Source: Candidatus Doudnabacteria bacterium RIFCSPHIGHO2_12_FULL_48_16 (GTDB lineage Bacteria > Patescibacteriota > Doudnabacteria > UBA920 > O2-02-FULL-48-8). From it: a stretch of DNA of 35,493 nt. The position numbers were made by a program, and so were the translations under genes. Shown here one piece after another: positions 17,243-25,758 of the stretch. Under the pieces are notes generated by a model. The model saw only the letters and a program-made list of their open reading frames with translations. It did not search any database and was not told the origin of the DNA. The stretch is from contig MFEY01000005.1 of NCBI GenBank assembly GCA_001780035.1, forward strand, positions 4,861 to 40,353, in the 5' to 3' direction. Position 1 is the stretch's first letter. Each line of letters starts with the position of its first letter.

Positions 17243-17412
17243 CCATAGGATCATTGAAAAGCGAATACGCCTACTCGTCTACGAGGGGGAAAGCACAACA
17301 GGCAACAGGGCCGGTTGCGACTCCTCGCAGACGAGCAGTCGAGAATCAAAGCACGGGTGGCTTCCCCAGCACCGAACCCCCTGTGGCATTTCTTACACTA
17401 GAAGAAATATAA
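17239..17412 (+). CDS. Unlisted 57-aa ORF overlapping the HTH stop by ATGA
   Basis: ATG 17239-17241 overlaps TGA 17240-17242; reads MTIGSLKSEYAYSSTRGKAQQATGPVATPRRRAVENQSTGGFPSTEPPVAFLTLEEI* ending at 17412. Confidence 0.4.
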   Translation: MTIGSLKSEYAYSSTRGKAQQATGPVATPRRRAVENQSTGGFPSTEPPVAFLTLEEI

Positions 17413-17478
17413 AAAGTGCGGATTGTTACAAACCGAAGAGCATAAAAAAAATCTTGCCAAGAAACAAGGATAAATTCC

Positions 17479-18477
17479 ATGCAGGAACTTAATGATGAGA
17501 AACTGAAACGTCTATTTAGCAAACAAGGTTCATTGAGGGAAAATTCTTGGTTAGAATTTAAGGAATCATTTAATTGGGGTTCAAAAGATGAATATGGAAG
17601 AACCGCCGCCGCTTTTGCTAATAGAGCAGGCGGTTTTCTAGTTTATGGGATTAAAAATTCTCCAATTGAAATAGTGGGTATAAGAAATAATAATTTTGAA
17701 ATTAAAGACGAATCTAATATTACAGGATATTTTCATAGCGTCTTTTCTCCAGAAATCCACTTTGATAAATACATTGTTAAACACAAAAATAAAACGCTAG
17801 GGTTACTGAAAATATACCAGAGCGATTCAAAACCAGTTATTGCGATAAAAAATGATGGTGCTATCAAGGAATCAGAAATTTATTACAGATACAATGCAAG
17901 GACGGAAAAGATAAAATATCCTGAATTAGTTGCATTATTTCAGTTATTAGTTGAAAATGAAAGACAAAGATGGATAGATATATTGTCCAATATTTCAAAA
18001 ATTGGTCCAGAAAATTCTGGTATTTTGAATATTTTAACAGGAGAGATAAAGGGAGATAAGGGCAGTTTGATTATTGATGAAAAACTAGTACCCAAGTTAA
18101 GATTTATCAAAGAAGGTGATTTTAAACGAAAAGGTAAGCCGGTATTAAAATTAGTTGGGGAGGTTAGGCAAGCAAAATTCTCAGGATCCAAATTCAGATT
18201 AACTAATGATGCTAATGCCATGGAGGTTAGAGTAAGCGATGATTTATTATTGAAAGAGTATTCAATCGACTATGATTCATTAAGCAAAAAATTACTTAAA
18301 CGGTATTCTGATTTTAAGTTAAATCCGAAGTATCATAGAATAAAAAACGAATTGAAAAAAGATCCCAAATACCATATCGTTCGGTATCTAGATCCTAAAA
18401 ACCCAAGAAGCAGCAAAAAAGACTATTATCATCCAAGGATTTTAAAAGCATTTGATAAGTACTATACTAAAAGATAA
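17479..18477 (+). CDS. AlbA_2 / Schlafen-like putative DNA-binding or nucleic-acid-processing protein
   Basis: 332 aa; LRENSWLEFKESFNWGSKDEYGRTAAAFANRAGGFLVYGIKN is the typical AlbA_2 N-terminal signature (E.K..., AFAN..GG.L.+GI). Confidence 0.65.
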   Translation: MQELNDEKLKRLFSKQGSLRENSWLEFKESFNWGSKDEYGRTAAAFANRAGGFLVYGIKNSPIEIVGIRNNNFEIKDESNITGYFHSVFSPEIHFDKYIVKHKNKTLGLLKIYQSDSKPVIAIKNDGAIKESEIYYRYNARTEKIKYPELVALFQLLVENERQRWIDILSNISKIGPENSGILNILTGEIKGDKGSLIIDEKLVPKLRFIKEGDFKRKGKPVLKLVGEVRQAKFSGSKFRLTNDANAMEVRVSDDLLLKEYSIDYDSLSKKLLKRYSDFKLNPKYHRIKNELKKDPKYHIVRYLDPKNPRSSKKDYYHPRILKAFDKYYTKR

Positions 18478-18532
18478 GAAGGAAATGCCCTTAAAGCCAT
18501 TTTTGTTTTGTACTCACAAAATGGCTAAAAAT

Positions 18533-18560
18533 TTGACTTTTTAGGAAAAGGGAGTATAAT
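18533..18560 (+). promoter_or_regulatory. Promoter upstream of RM operon
   Basis: TTGACT 18533-18538, 16-bp spacer, TATAAT 18555-18560. Confidence 0.7.
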
Positions 18561-18580
18561 TAAGACATATGTGAATAAGT

Positions 18581-18612
18581 AAAGGCGGCGTAAGGCCGCT
18601 TTTTGCTTTTTA
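18581..18612 (+). terminator. Intrinsic terminator just downstream of the RM-region promoter
   Basis: AAAGGCGGC GTAAG GCCGCTTTTTGCTTTTT hairpin plus T tract. Confidence 0.7.
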
Positions 18613-18708
18613 GCTTCTTTCCTGGCATAATGTATGAAAAGAAGGTAGAAGTGATTATATCGAAACAAAGACAAAATCGATAACTGAATTATTAGATGCC
18701 TAAAATTT

Positions 18709-20514
18709 ATGACGAAGAATGAACGAAAAACTGAGGATATTGTTCGCGACCTCTTTAAGAGGTTTGTTGAAAGTATTGTCATTGAAGAACAATCCTCCGA
18801 TACTCCTAAAATTAAAAAACTCCTCTCTACGGCTTCAAAGGGTGGTTTTGGTCGTGGTAGTCCAGAATTTATTATTCAATACAAAAAAAATCCTGACTTG
18901 CTAATCATCGTTGAATGTAAGGCAGACGTAGCTAAACATGAAAGCAAAGATCATTTGCAGTATAAAGATTATGCCGTGGATGGCGCTTTACTCTATTCCT
19001 CTTATTTAGCTAAAGAATACGATGTGCTCTCCATTGCTGTGAGCGGTGAATCTGAACGAGAAATAAGAGTTTCTCATTTCCTGCAATTAAAAGGAGAAAA
19101 AAAGGCTGTAGAAAAATTTTCCAATAAACTTTTGTCACCTGACGATTATTTGCAAGGATATTTGAAGAGCCCTGAAAAATTTAGACAGGATTATGATAAA
19201 TTACTTTCTTTTTCAAAAGATCTGAACGATAAACTGCATGGATATAAGATTTTGGAAAGCGATCGGAGTCTTCTCATTAGTTGTATTTTGATTGCTTTAG
19301 AGAGTGTAGCATTTCAAAAGTCTTATAAAGAATATTCAAAAGCTGAGGATCTTGCTAAGTATCTTGTCGATACCGTGGAGATGCAATTTAAGAATTCTGG
19401 AATACAAGATCAAAAGCTAAAAATTGTAAAAGGCCGTTTTGAATTTATTAAAACAGATACCTCCCTTTCTACAAAAGATGGTGTATTGCGAGAGATCATT
19501 TCTGATATTAATGATAATATAAACACCTTTATCCGAACCCACGAATATTTCGATGTTCTTGGACAGCTTTATATTGAATTTCTTCGTTACGCAAATAGTG
19601 ACAAAGGGCTTGGTATAGTTCTAACGCCGCCACACATAACTGATTTTATGGCGCGTTTAGGAGAAGTGAACAAAGGTAGTGTTGTTTATGATAGTTGCAC
19701 CGGCACAGGCGGTTTTTTGGTTAGTGCCATGAATTTGATGGTGAATGACGCAAAAGGTGATCAAACAGAAATAAAACATATAAAGCAAAATCAGCTGATA
19801 GGAGTTGAATATCAGGCTCATATTTTTGCTTTGGCTTGTTCTAATATGTTTATCCACCAGGATGGAAAAACAAACATATTGAATGGTAGTTGTTTTGACG
19901 AAGAAATTATTCAAAAAGTTAAAGAAAAAAGACCTACTGTTGGATTGCTTAATCCACCGTACAAATCCGACAAGAAAAATGATACAGAAGAACTCGAATT
20001 TATACTTAACAATCTTGAGTGTCTTGAGCAGGGCGGAAAAACTGTAGCGATTGTGCCTATGCAGGCAGCCTTGTCGCAGACAGGTAAAATTCTTGAGTTA
20101 AAAAAGAAACTTCTCGAACAGCACACACTTGAGGCAGTTTTATCTATGCCGGAAGAATTGTTTATCAATTCTAAAGTTGCTGTCGTTTCGTGCATTATGG
20201 TGTTTACTGCAAAAAGACCTCATCCGAGTGGAAAGAAGACATTTTTCGGGCATTTTAAAGACGATGGTTTTGTAAAACGAAAGAATAGGGGGCGTGTAGA
20301 TGTGTATGGTCGATGGGATACTATCCGTGAGAAGTGGATTCGTGCCTACATGAATAAAGAAGATCTTGCCGGTCTGAGTGTTAATAGGGTTGTAAAACCA
20401 GAAGACGAGTGGTGCGCAGAGGCATACATGGAAACTGACTATTCAGTCATTAGTGACGATAGCTTCATTCAAGAAGTAAAGAAGTATGTTGCATTTAAAG
20501 TTCAGAATTTATGA
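18709..20514 (+). CDS. BcgI-A-like fused restriction nuclease / N6-adenine methyltransferase
   Basis: 601 aa; N-terminal HSDR_N-like PD-(D/E)XK (SPEFIIQYKKNPDLLIIVECKAD); MTase motif I DSCTGTGGFLVSAM and motif IV NPPY. Confidence 0.75.
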   Translation: MTKNERKTEDIVRDLFKRFVESIVIEEQSSDTPKIKKLLSTASKGGFGRGSPEFIIQYKKNPDLLIIVECKADVAKHESKDHLQYKDYAVDGALLYSSYLAKEYDVLSIAVSGESEREIRVSHFLQLKGEKKAVEKFSNKLLSPDDYLQGYLKSPEKFRQDYDKLLSFSKDLNDKLHGYKILESDRSLLISCILIALESVAFQKSYKEYSKAEDLAKYLVDTVEMQFKNSGIQDQKLKIVKGRFEFIKTDTSLSTKDGVLREIISDINDNINTFIRTHEYFDVLGQLYIEFLRYANSDKGLGIVLTPPHITDFMARLGEVNKGSVVYDSCTGTGGFLVSAMNLMVNDAKGDQTEIKHIKQNQLIGVEYQAHIFALACSNMFIHQDGKTNILNGSCFDEEIIQKVKEKRPTVGLLNPPYKSDKKNDTEELEFILNNLECLEQGGKTVAIVPMQAALSQTGKILELKKKLLEQHTLEAVLSMPEELFINSKVAVVSCIMVFTAKRPHPSGKKTFFGHFKDDGFVKRKNRGRVDVYGRWDTIREKWIRAYMNKEDLAGLSVNRVVKPEDEWCAEAYMETDYSVISDDSFIQEVKKYVAFKVQNL

Positions 20515-21458
20515 AATTAGTACCCTTAAATTCAATCTTTGATATTGAGTACGGAAATCAATTTGATTTATATAAAATGGATTTGGACGATCCGGAAATC
20601 AGTTTTATTTCAAGAAGTAGTCAAAATCTAGGTGTTGTAGCAAAAGTCTCGAAAGATCAAAATCATGAGCCTTACCCAGCTGGTTTAATTACAGTGACTC
20701 TTGGTGGCACTTATCTCTTGAGTTCATTTGTTCAACAAGAACCATTTTATACCGCACAAAATATTAAGGTTCTTACTCCTAAAAGGGAGATGGATTTCAG
20801 GGAGAAGGTTTTCTATTGCATGGCAATCCAATCAAATAGATTTCGCTATACATCACACGGAAGAGAGGCCAATGTCACGCTCGACCACCTCTTAGTTCCC
20901 TCTGAAGTGCGAGCAAAATGGCTCAAACTGGATATTGATAAATTACTAAACATTAGTGCAAATCCAATAAGTGGTAGAAAAGTAAAACTTAGTATCGATC
21001 AGTGGCGGTACTTCAATCTAAAAGATTTGTTCAAGATAACAGGAAGTAAGACAACATCGATTATAGACTTACAAGAGATTGGTTTTGGTAAATATCCTTT
21101 TGTAACTACACAAGCCACTAATAATGGGGTGGAAGGATTTTATGCTCTTTATACAGAATCCGGTAATGTTTTAACTGTGGATAGTGCGGTTCTCGGTTAT
21201 TGTTCGTATCAACCTGAAAATTTTTCAGCCAGTGATCATGTTGAAAAACTTATTCCGAATTTTAGTATGAATAAGTACATTGCTTTATTTCTTGTAACGA
21301 TTTTTAACCAAGAACAATATCGATATAATTACGGCAGAAAAGCTAGTCAAGAAAGAATCCGGGATAGAAGCATAAAACTTCCTTCAAAAAACAACCGACC
21401 AGATTGGCAGTTTATGGAAGATTATATAAAGTCTTTGCCGTACTCGGCGAGTATATAA
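20511..21458 (+). CDS. Restriction-modification specificity (S) subunit, BcgI-B-like
   Basis: 315 aa; start ATGA-overlaps the methylase stop; MKLVPLNSIFDIEYGNQFDLYK...ISFISRSSQNLGVVAKV...PYPAGLITVTLGGTYLLSSFVQQEPFYTAQNIKVLTP typical of S subunits. Confidence 0.75.
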   Translation: MKLVPLNSIFDIEYGNQFDLYKMDLDDPEISFISRSSQNLGVVAKVSKDQNHEPYPAGLITVTLGGTYLLSSFVQQEPFYTAQNIKVLTPKREMDFREKVFYCMAIQSNRFRYTSHGREANVTLDHLLVPSEVRAKWLKLDIDKLLNISANPISGRKVKLSIDQWRYFNLKDLFKITGSKTTSIIDLQEIGFGKYPFVTTQATNNGVEGFYALYTESGNVLTVDSAVLGYCSYQPENFSASDHVEKLIPNFSMNKYIALFLVTIFNQEQYRYNYGRKASQERIRDRSIKLPSKNNRPDWQFMEDYIKSLPYSASI

Positions 21459-21596
21459 TTCTGGAGCCTGATTGCACCGAGCCAAGTCGACATCACCCTA
21501 GTACCACGGTATCATAGCCCAGTTGTTTTGATTTGGTGTAATTTATATACAATCGTTTACTGCTTAGGTCTTTAATGGTTCGACAGACTGTAACAA

Positions 21597-22136
21597 ATGG
21601 AAGAAATACCGCCTACTGAATACAGAAGAGCATCAGAAATTGATGTCGCAAAAAACGTGAAGAAAATCCTTTGTAAAAATTTTGACGGTAAGCGACGACT
21701 GGTTCCAGCCAACGAGCTTATTTTTCGTCCGTCTGTTTACGCGGTCATAATCAAAGGAAATAAAATATTACTTTCACAACAATGGGGCGGTTACGATTTT
21801 CCGGGCGGCGGTATCAAGAAAGGAGAAAAAATCGAAGATGCTTTAAAAAGAGAAGTTTGGGAAGAAACCGGTGTTAAAATCAAACCGGGCGGATTATTGC
21901 ATGCAGCCGATGATTTTTTTATCGGCACCAGTTCGGGCAAATGTTTTCATTCCACTCTTCTTTATTATGGCTGCCAAAGTTTTACGGGCAAGCCAAATGC
22001 TAAGCATTTGATAGGCGATGAAAAAAGATATAGTAAGGGACCGGAATGGGTGGATTTAAATCGCATAAAGAAAATCAAATTTTATAATCCCATTGATTCC
22101 GTTGCCTTAATAACGAAAACACTAAAGAGATCGTAA
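21597..22136 (+). CDS. NUDIX hydrolase
   Basis: NUDIX box GGGIKKGEKIEDALKREVWEETGVKI. Confidence 0.85.
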   Translation: MEEIPPTEYRRASEIDVAKNVKKILCKNFDGKRRLVPANELIFRPSVYAVIIKGNKILLSQQWGGYDFPGGGIKKGEKIEDALKREVWEETGVKIKPGGLLHAADDFFIGTSSGKCFHSTLLYYGCQSFTGKPNAKHLIGDEKRYSKGPEWVDLNRIKKIKFYNPIDSVALITKTLKRS

Positions 22137-22141
22137 AAGAA

Positions 22142-22711
22142 ATGAAATACGACGCAATTCTCGTTTTGGGGCGGGGATTTAAACCAAAAAATTTTTTACC
22201 GAGGTTAAAGTTGGCGGGGAAGCTCTATAAATCTCAAGCAGCGCCCAAGATTTTATTGTCGGGATATTTTTGGGGCGGATTGAAACAAAAACCGAAAATC
22301 AGCGAGGCCCGGGTGATGATGGGCCACTTGCTTCGTTGGGGCGTAAAAAAACACGATATTTTGCTTGAAGAAAAGTCCCTTAACACTATCGGCAATTTTT
22401 ATTTCAGCAAAAAGTTGTTTTTGAAACCTTTGAAGCTGCGAAAACTGGCAATCATTACGAGCAAGGATCATATGCCCAAGGCCAAATATCTGGCCAAAAA
22501 GATCCTGGGCCGCGCTTTTGATTATAAATTTATCGATGACAAATCGGTAACCAGATACTATGTCACAAAGGGACATTTTGGCGTGGGTGTAATGAAGATG
22601 CTGTTTAAAAAAGTTAAAGACGGCGATGCGCATGCCGCCGCCCGAGTTTTGGCCGGTGATCAGTTATATCTTTATCATTACAAAAACAATTTGCGCAAGA
22701 TTCTTAAATAA
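22142..22711 (+). CDS. YdcF/DUF218-like protein
   Basis: DAILVLGRGF...PKILLSGYF...KISEARVMMGHLLRWGVKKHDILLEEKSLNTIGNFYFSK...KLAIITSKDHMPKAKYLAKK. Confidence 0.7.
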   Translation: MKYDAILVLGRGFKPKNFLPRLKLAGKLYKSQAAPKILLSGYFWGGLKQKPKISEARVMMGHLLRWGVKKHDILLEEKSLNTIGNFYFSKKLFLKPLKLRKLAIITSKDHMPKAKYLAKKILGRAFDYKFIDDKSVTRYYVTKGHFGVGVMKMLFKKVKDGDAHAAARVLAGDQLYLYHYKNNLRKILK

Positions 22712-22719
22712 GGTATAAT
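22691..22719 (+). promoter_or_regulatory. Promoter for riboswitch-metK transcript
   Basis: TTGCGC 22691-22696, 17-bp spacer, TATAAT 22714-22719. Confidence 0.6.
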
Positions 22720-22733
22720 CAAGCCAATCAAAT

Positions 22734-22863
22734 ATATCAAGAGCGACAGCTAGGGATTTGGCCCGTTTGAACTGTCCAGCAACCCCGGAAACCGGAAGGT
22801 GCTAATTCCAACCTCGCAAGAGGAAAGATAAAGAAAAAACTTTCCTTTTTGGGAAAGTTTTTT
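22734..22863 (+). promoter_or_regulatory. SAM-I (S-box) riboswitch with intrinsic terminator expression platform
   Basis: ATCAAGAGCGACAGCTAGGGATTTGGCCCGTTTGAACTGTCCAGCAACCCCGGAAACCGGAAGGTGCTAATTCCAACCTCGCAAGAGGAAAGATA matches the S-box core (AUCAAGAG, GGCCC, GCAACC, AAGGUGCUAAUUCC, GAAAGAU); terminator AAAAAACTTTCC TTTTT(G) GGAAAGTTTTTT (22834-22863); antiterminator AGGAAAG (22821-22827)/CTTTCCT (22840-22846). Confidence 0.9.
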
Positions 22864-22872
22864 AAATTCCAA

Positions 22873-23856
22873 ATGACAAATTCTAAATTCCAAATTAAAA
22901 CCGCAGAGTTTGTTTCTCCACGGCATCCGGATAAGATTTGCGATTTTATCGCCGATTCGATTCTTGATGAGTATCTAAAATTCGATCCCAATTCCCGCGT
23001 GGCCGTGGAAGTCATGGGCGGTCACGGGCGGATTACGGTCAGTGGGGAGGTGACCAGCCAGGCCAACGGCAATGTAAATATCGAACAGATTGTCCGCGCG
23101 ATTGTGGGGCCGGCTTTTGAGGTGCATGTCAAAGTCGTGCCGCAAAGCCCATCCATTGCCCATGGCGTCGACGTCGGCGGCGCCGGGGATCAGGGCATCA
23201 TGGTGGGCTTCGCCTGCGTGGACACGCCGAATTTTATGCCTCTTGAATACGAATTGGCCCGGAATTTATGCGGGGAAATTTACAAAGTCTATCCATTTGA
23301 TGGCAAAGTGCAAGTGAGCGTAGAGCGCCGAGCGGTGAGCGCTGAGTCTAAAGTCAAAACTGTTGTTGCCAGTTTTCAAAATTCCAAAACAGCGGATTTA
23401 TTAAAATTAGTTCAATCCAAAATTCAGGCCGAGGAATATCTGATCAATCCGGCGGGGGAATGGACCGTCGGCGGATTTGATGCCGACTCCGGCCTGTCGG
23501 GGCGCAAGATTGTGATTGATGCTTATGGCCCGAATGTGCCGGTCGGCGGCGGATCATTCTCGGGCAAAGATTATACGAAAGTCGATCGCAGCGGCGCGTA
23601 TATGGCGCGCAAAATCGCGGTTGAGCTTTTGAAGCAAAACCAGGCCCGGGAAGTTTTGGTCAAATTGGCCTACGCCATTGGCAAAGCAAAGCCAGTTATG
23701 GCTATTGCAATTTTAGATGGGCTAGAGACCGAAATTCCCGAAGTTTACGATTTAACGCCGGCCGGAATTCAGAAATTGCTTAAGTTGAATCAGCCGATTT
23801 ATGCCCAAATTGCCACCGGCGGGCATTTCGGTCGCGGTTTTGAATGGGATAAATAA
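22873..23856 (+). CDS. metK: S-adenosylmethionine synthetase
   Basis: SPRHPDKICDFIADSILDEYL, GAGDQGIMVGFACVDTPNFMPL, GGGSFSGKDYTKVDRSGAYMAR. ATG 22873 used because the track start (TTG 22849) lies inside the terminator hairpin. Confidence 0.9.
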   Translation: MTNSKFQIKTAEFVSPRHPDKICDFIADSILDEYLKFDPNSRVAVEVMGGHGRITVSGEVTSQANGNVNIEQIVRAIVGPAFEVHVKVVPQSPSIAHGVDVGGAGDQGIMVGFACVDTPNFMPLEYELARNLCGEIYKVYPFDGKVQVSVERRAVSAESKVKTVVASFQNSKTADLLKLVQSKIQAEEYLINPAGEWTVGGFDADSGLSGRKIVIDAYGPNVPVGGGSFSGKDYTKVDRSGAYMARKIAVELLKQNQAREVLVKLAYAIGKAKPVMAIAILDGLETEIPEVYDLTPAGIQKLLKLNQPIYAQIATGGHFGRGFEWDK

Positions 23857-23873
23857 AATGCTAAAATAAAACC

Positions 23874-24329
23874 ATGAAAGATTGTCTTTTTTGCTCCATC
23901 ATTGCCGGGACAGTTCCCAGCCACAAAGTTTGGGAAGATGCCAAGCACCTGGCTTTTTTGACGATTTTTCCCAACACCGAGGGCGTCACCGTTGTGGTTA
24001 CAAAAGATCATCATAACGCCGATTTTTACGCAGTTGATGAAAGCGTATTCGCCGATATTTCAATTGCCGCCCGCAAGGTCGGCCAACTGCTGATAGATCG
24101 GCTGGACGATGTCGGCCGTACCGGCATAGTGTTTGAGGGTTTCGGCATTAACCATCTGCACGTGAAGCTGTTCCCCATGCACGGCACCAAGTTGGATTCT
24201 TGGCAGCCGATTCATTCGGACGTTGATAAGTATTTTGAAAAATACGAAGGCTATATTTCATCGCATGATTATAAGCGAGACGATGACGAGAAACTGGCAA
24301 AATTAGCCGCGAAGATCCGGGGAGAATGA
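23874..24329 (+). CDS. HIT-family hydrolase
   Basis: CLFCSIIAGTVPSHKVWED..HLAFLTIFPNTEGVTVVVTKDH...FGINHLHVKLFPMHG. Confidence 0.75.
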   Translation: MKDCLFCSIIAGTVPSHKVWEDAKHLAFLTIFPNTEGVTVVVTKDHHNADFYAVDESVFADISIAARKVGQLLIDRLDDVGRTGIVFEGFGINHLHVKLFPMHGTKLDSWQPIHSDVDKYFEKYEGYISSHDYKRDDDEKLAKLAAKIRGE

Positions 24330-24352
24330 TATGGGCAAACAATTGGGAACGG

Positions 24353-24427
24353 CGGTTTTTGGCGGAGGCTCCCCAGCACCAGAACCTGCGGTTCGGTGCG
24401 GGGCAGGGCTTCTTCCAAAAACAACCG
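24353..24427 (+). repeat. Long imperfect intergenic hairpin
   Basis: CGGTTTTTGG (24353-24362) pairs with CCAAAAAcaaCCG (24415-24427); core CCCCaGCACCaGAACC TGC GGTTCGGTGCGGGG. Confidence 0.6.
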
Positions 24428-24454
24428 TGCAGATTAAATTGTAATATTTAAAAT

Positions 24455-25006
24455 ATGAGCGTTGAGAATAATAAACTAGAAGTCGCGGTTTTCGGAGGCG
24501 GTTGTTTTTGGTGCACGGAAGCGATTTTTAGGCGCTTGCGAGGCGTAGAATCGGTTGAGTCCGGCTATGCCGGGGGCCATACGGATAAACCCGCCTACGA
24601 GCAAGTCAGTATGGGAAACACGGGTCATGCGGAAGCGATTAAAATAGAATTCGATTCCGCGCAAATCAAATATTCTGATCTTTTGAATTTTTTTCTGTCC
24701 ACGCACGATCCAACCACGCTTAACCGGCAGGGCAATGACATCGGCGAGCAATACCGCTCGGTAATTTTTTACACCAACGAAGAGCAAAAACAACAAGCTC
24801 AGGAATTTATCAAAAAACTTGACGATGAAGGGGTATTCGATGATCCAATTGTCACTGAGGTTGCGCCCTTAACTAAATTCTGGCCGGCCGAAAGTTATCA
24901 CCAGCGGTATTACGAGCTTAATGAAAGTAAATCCTATTGCCAGTTTGTGATCAGTCCGAAGATTGCCAAACTGCGCGCCAAATTCGGGCCATTATTAAAG
25001 GAATGA
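24455..25006 (+). CDS. msrA: Peptide methionine sulfoxide reductase A
   Basis: [29 protein letters not shown]...[11 protein letters not shown]...[24 protein letters not shown]. Confidence 0.9.
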   Translation: MSVENNKLEVAVFGGGCFWCTEAIFRRLRGVESVESGYAGGHTDKPAYEQVSMGNTGHAEAIKIEFDSAQIKYSDLLNFFLSTHDPTTLNRQGNDIGEQYRSVIFYTNEEQKQQAQEFIKKLDDEGVFDDPIVTEVAPLTKFWPAESYHQRYYELNESKSYCQFVISPKIAKLRAKFGPLLKE

Positions 25007-25401
25007 TCAGTAAGATGCAAATTAATGACGAAGAACTCAAGAAGAAACTAACCCCGCAGCAGTATCATATTCTGCGCGAGCGGGGGACAGAGGCGCCGTT
25101 TAGCGGCCAATATGTCAACGAGCACAGCAAGGGCATGTATACCTGCGCCGTCTGCGCTCAGGAACTGTTTTCGTCCGCGACCAAGTTTGATTCCGGCACC
25201 GGCTGGCCGAGTTTTACCGACCCCGTGAATTTGGAGCATGTGGAATTGCGCGAAGATAACGAACACCGCACCGAAGTGGCCTGCAAGAATTGCGGCTCGC
25301 ACTTGGGCCATGTTTTTGATGACGGGCCGGCGGATAAAGGTGGCAAGCGCTACTGCATCAATTCCGCCTGCCTGGTGCTTAACAAAGAACAGACGAAATA
25401 A
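25003..25401 (+). CDS. msrB: Peptide methionine sulfoxide reductase B
   Basis: [43 protein letters not shown]...[33 protein letters not shown] 25003 overlaps msrA stop (ATGA); ATG 25015 is also possible. Confidence 0.9.
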   Translation: MISKMQINDEELKKKLTPQQYHILRERGTEAPFSGQYVNEHSKGMYTCAVCAQELFSSATKFDSGTGWPSFTDPVNLEHVELREDNEHRTEVACKNCGSHLGHVFDDGPADKGGKRYCINSACLVLNKEQTK

Positions 25402-25758
25402 ATGAAGGTTAATAAGCTGATTGCCCGGTTGGTGCTGTCCGTTCACGCCGCCCTTTTGGCCATCGGACTCTTGAGCATCGTGATAGTTTTGATTTTTCCT
25501 CAGATGGCATACGCGGTTCTGGTTCTGCCACTACTCAGCGTCGTACAATGGCTGATCTTTAAAGACCATTGCCTGTTGACTGATTTAGAAAATAAATATT
25601 TGAAACAAAGCGGGCAAGGCGGATACTCCGGAGGCTGCATTCGACACTATCTCTGGAAATGGGCATCAATCGAGCGGTCGGACCAACAAGTCGATTATAT
25701 TCTGTATGGTTATGTCGGCATTTTGATTCTCATTATAGTTTTACAAAAAACCATATGA
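25402..25758 (+). CDS. Small multi-TM membrane protein
   Basis: 118 aa with several hydrophobic helices (VHAALLAIGLLSIVIVLIF, MAYAVLVLPLLSVVQWLIF, VGILILIIVL). Confidence 0.6.
   Translation: MKVNKLIARLVLSVHAALLAIGLLSIVIVLIFPQMAYAVLVLPLLSVVQWLIFKDHCLLTDLENKYLKQSGQGGYSGGCIRHYLWKWASIERSDQQVDYILYGYVGILILIIVLQKTI

Noticed and set aside
17274-17336. ncRNA stem CTCGTCT/AGACGAG in the apparent gap after the HTH gene
   Set aside because: The gap is better explained by the ATGA-coupled 57-aa ORF (17239-17412).
17352-17375. Similarity of GGCTTCCCCAGCACCGAACCC to the hairpin arm at 24368-24388 (GGCTCCCCAGCACCAGAACC)
   Set aside because: Lies in the 57-aa ORF, lacks the returning arm, and short GC-rich similarity can arise by chance; not enough for a repeat family.
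22849-22872. TTG start for metK from the ORF track
   Set aside because: Falls within the riboswitch terminator hairpin; ATG 22873 gives the normal N-terminus.
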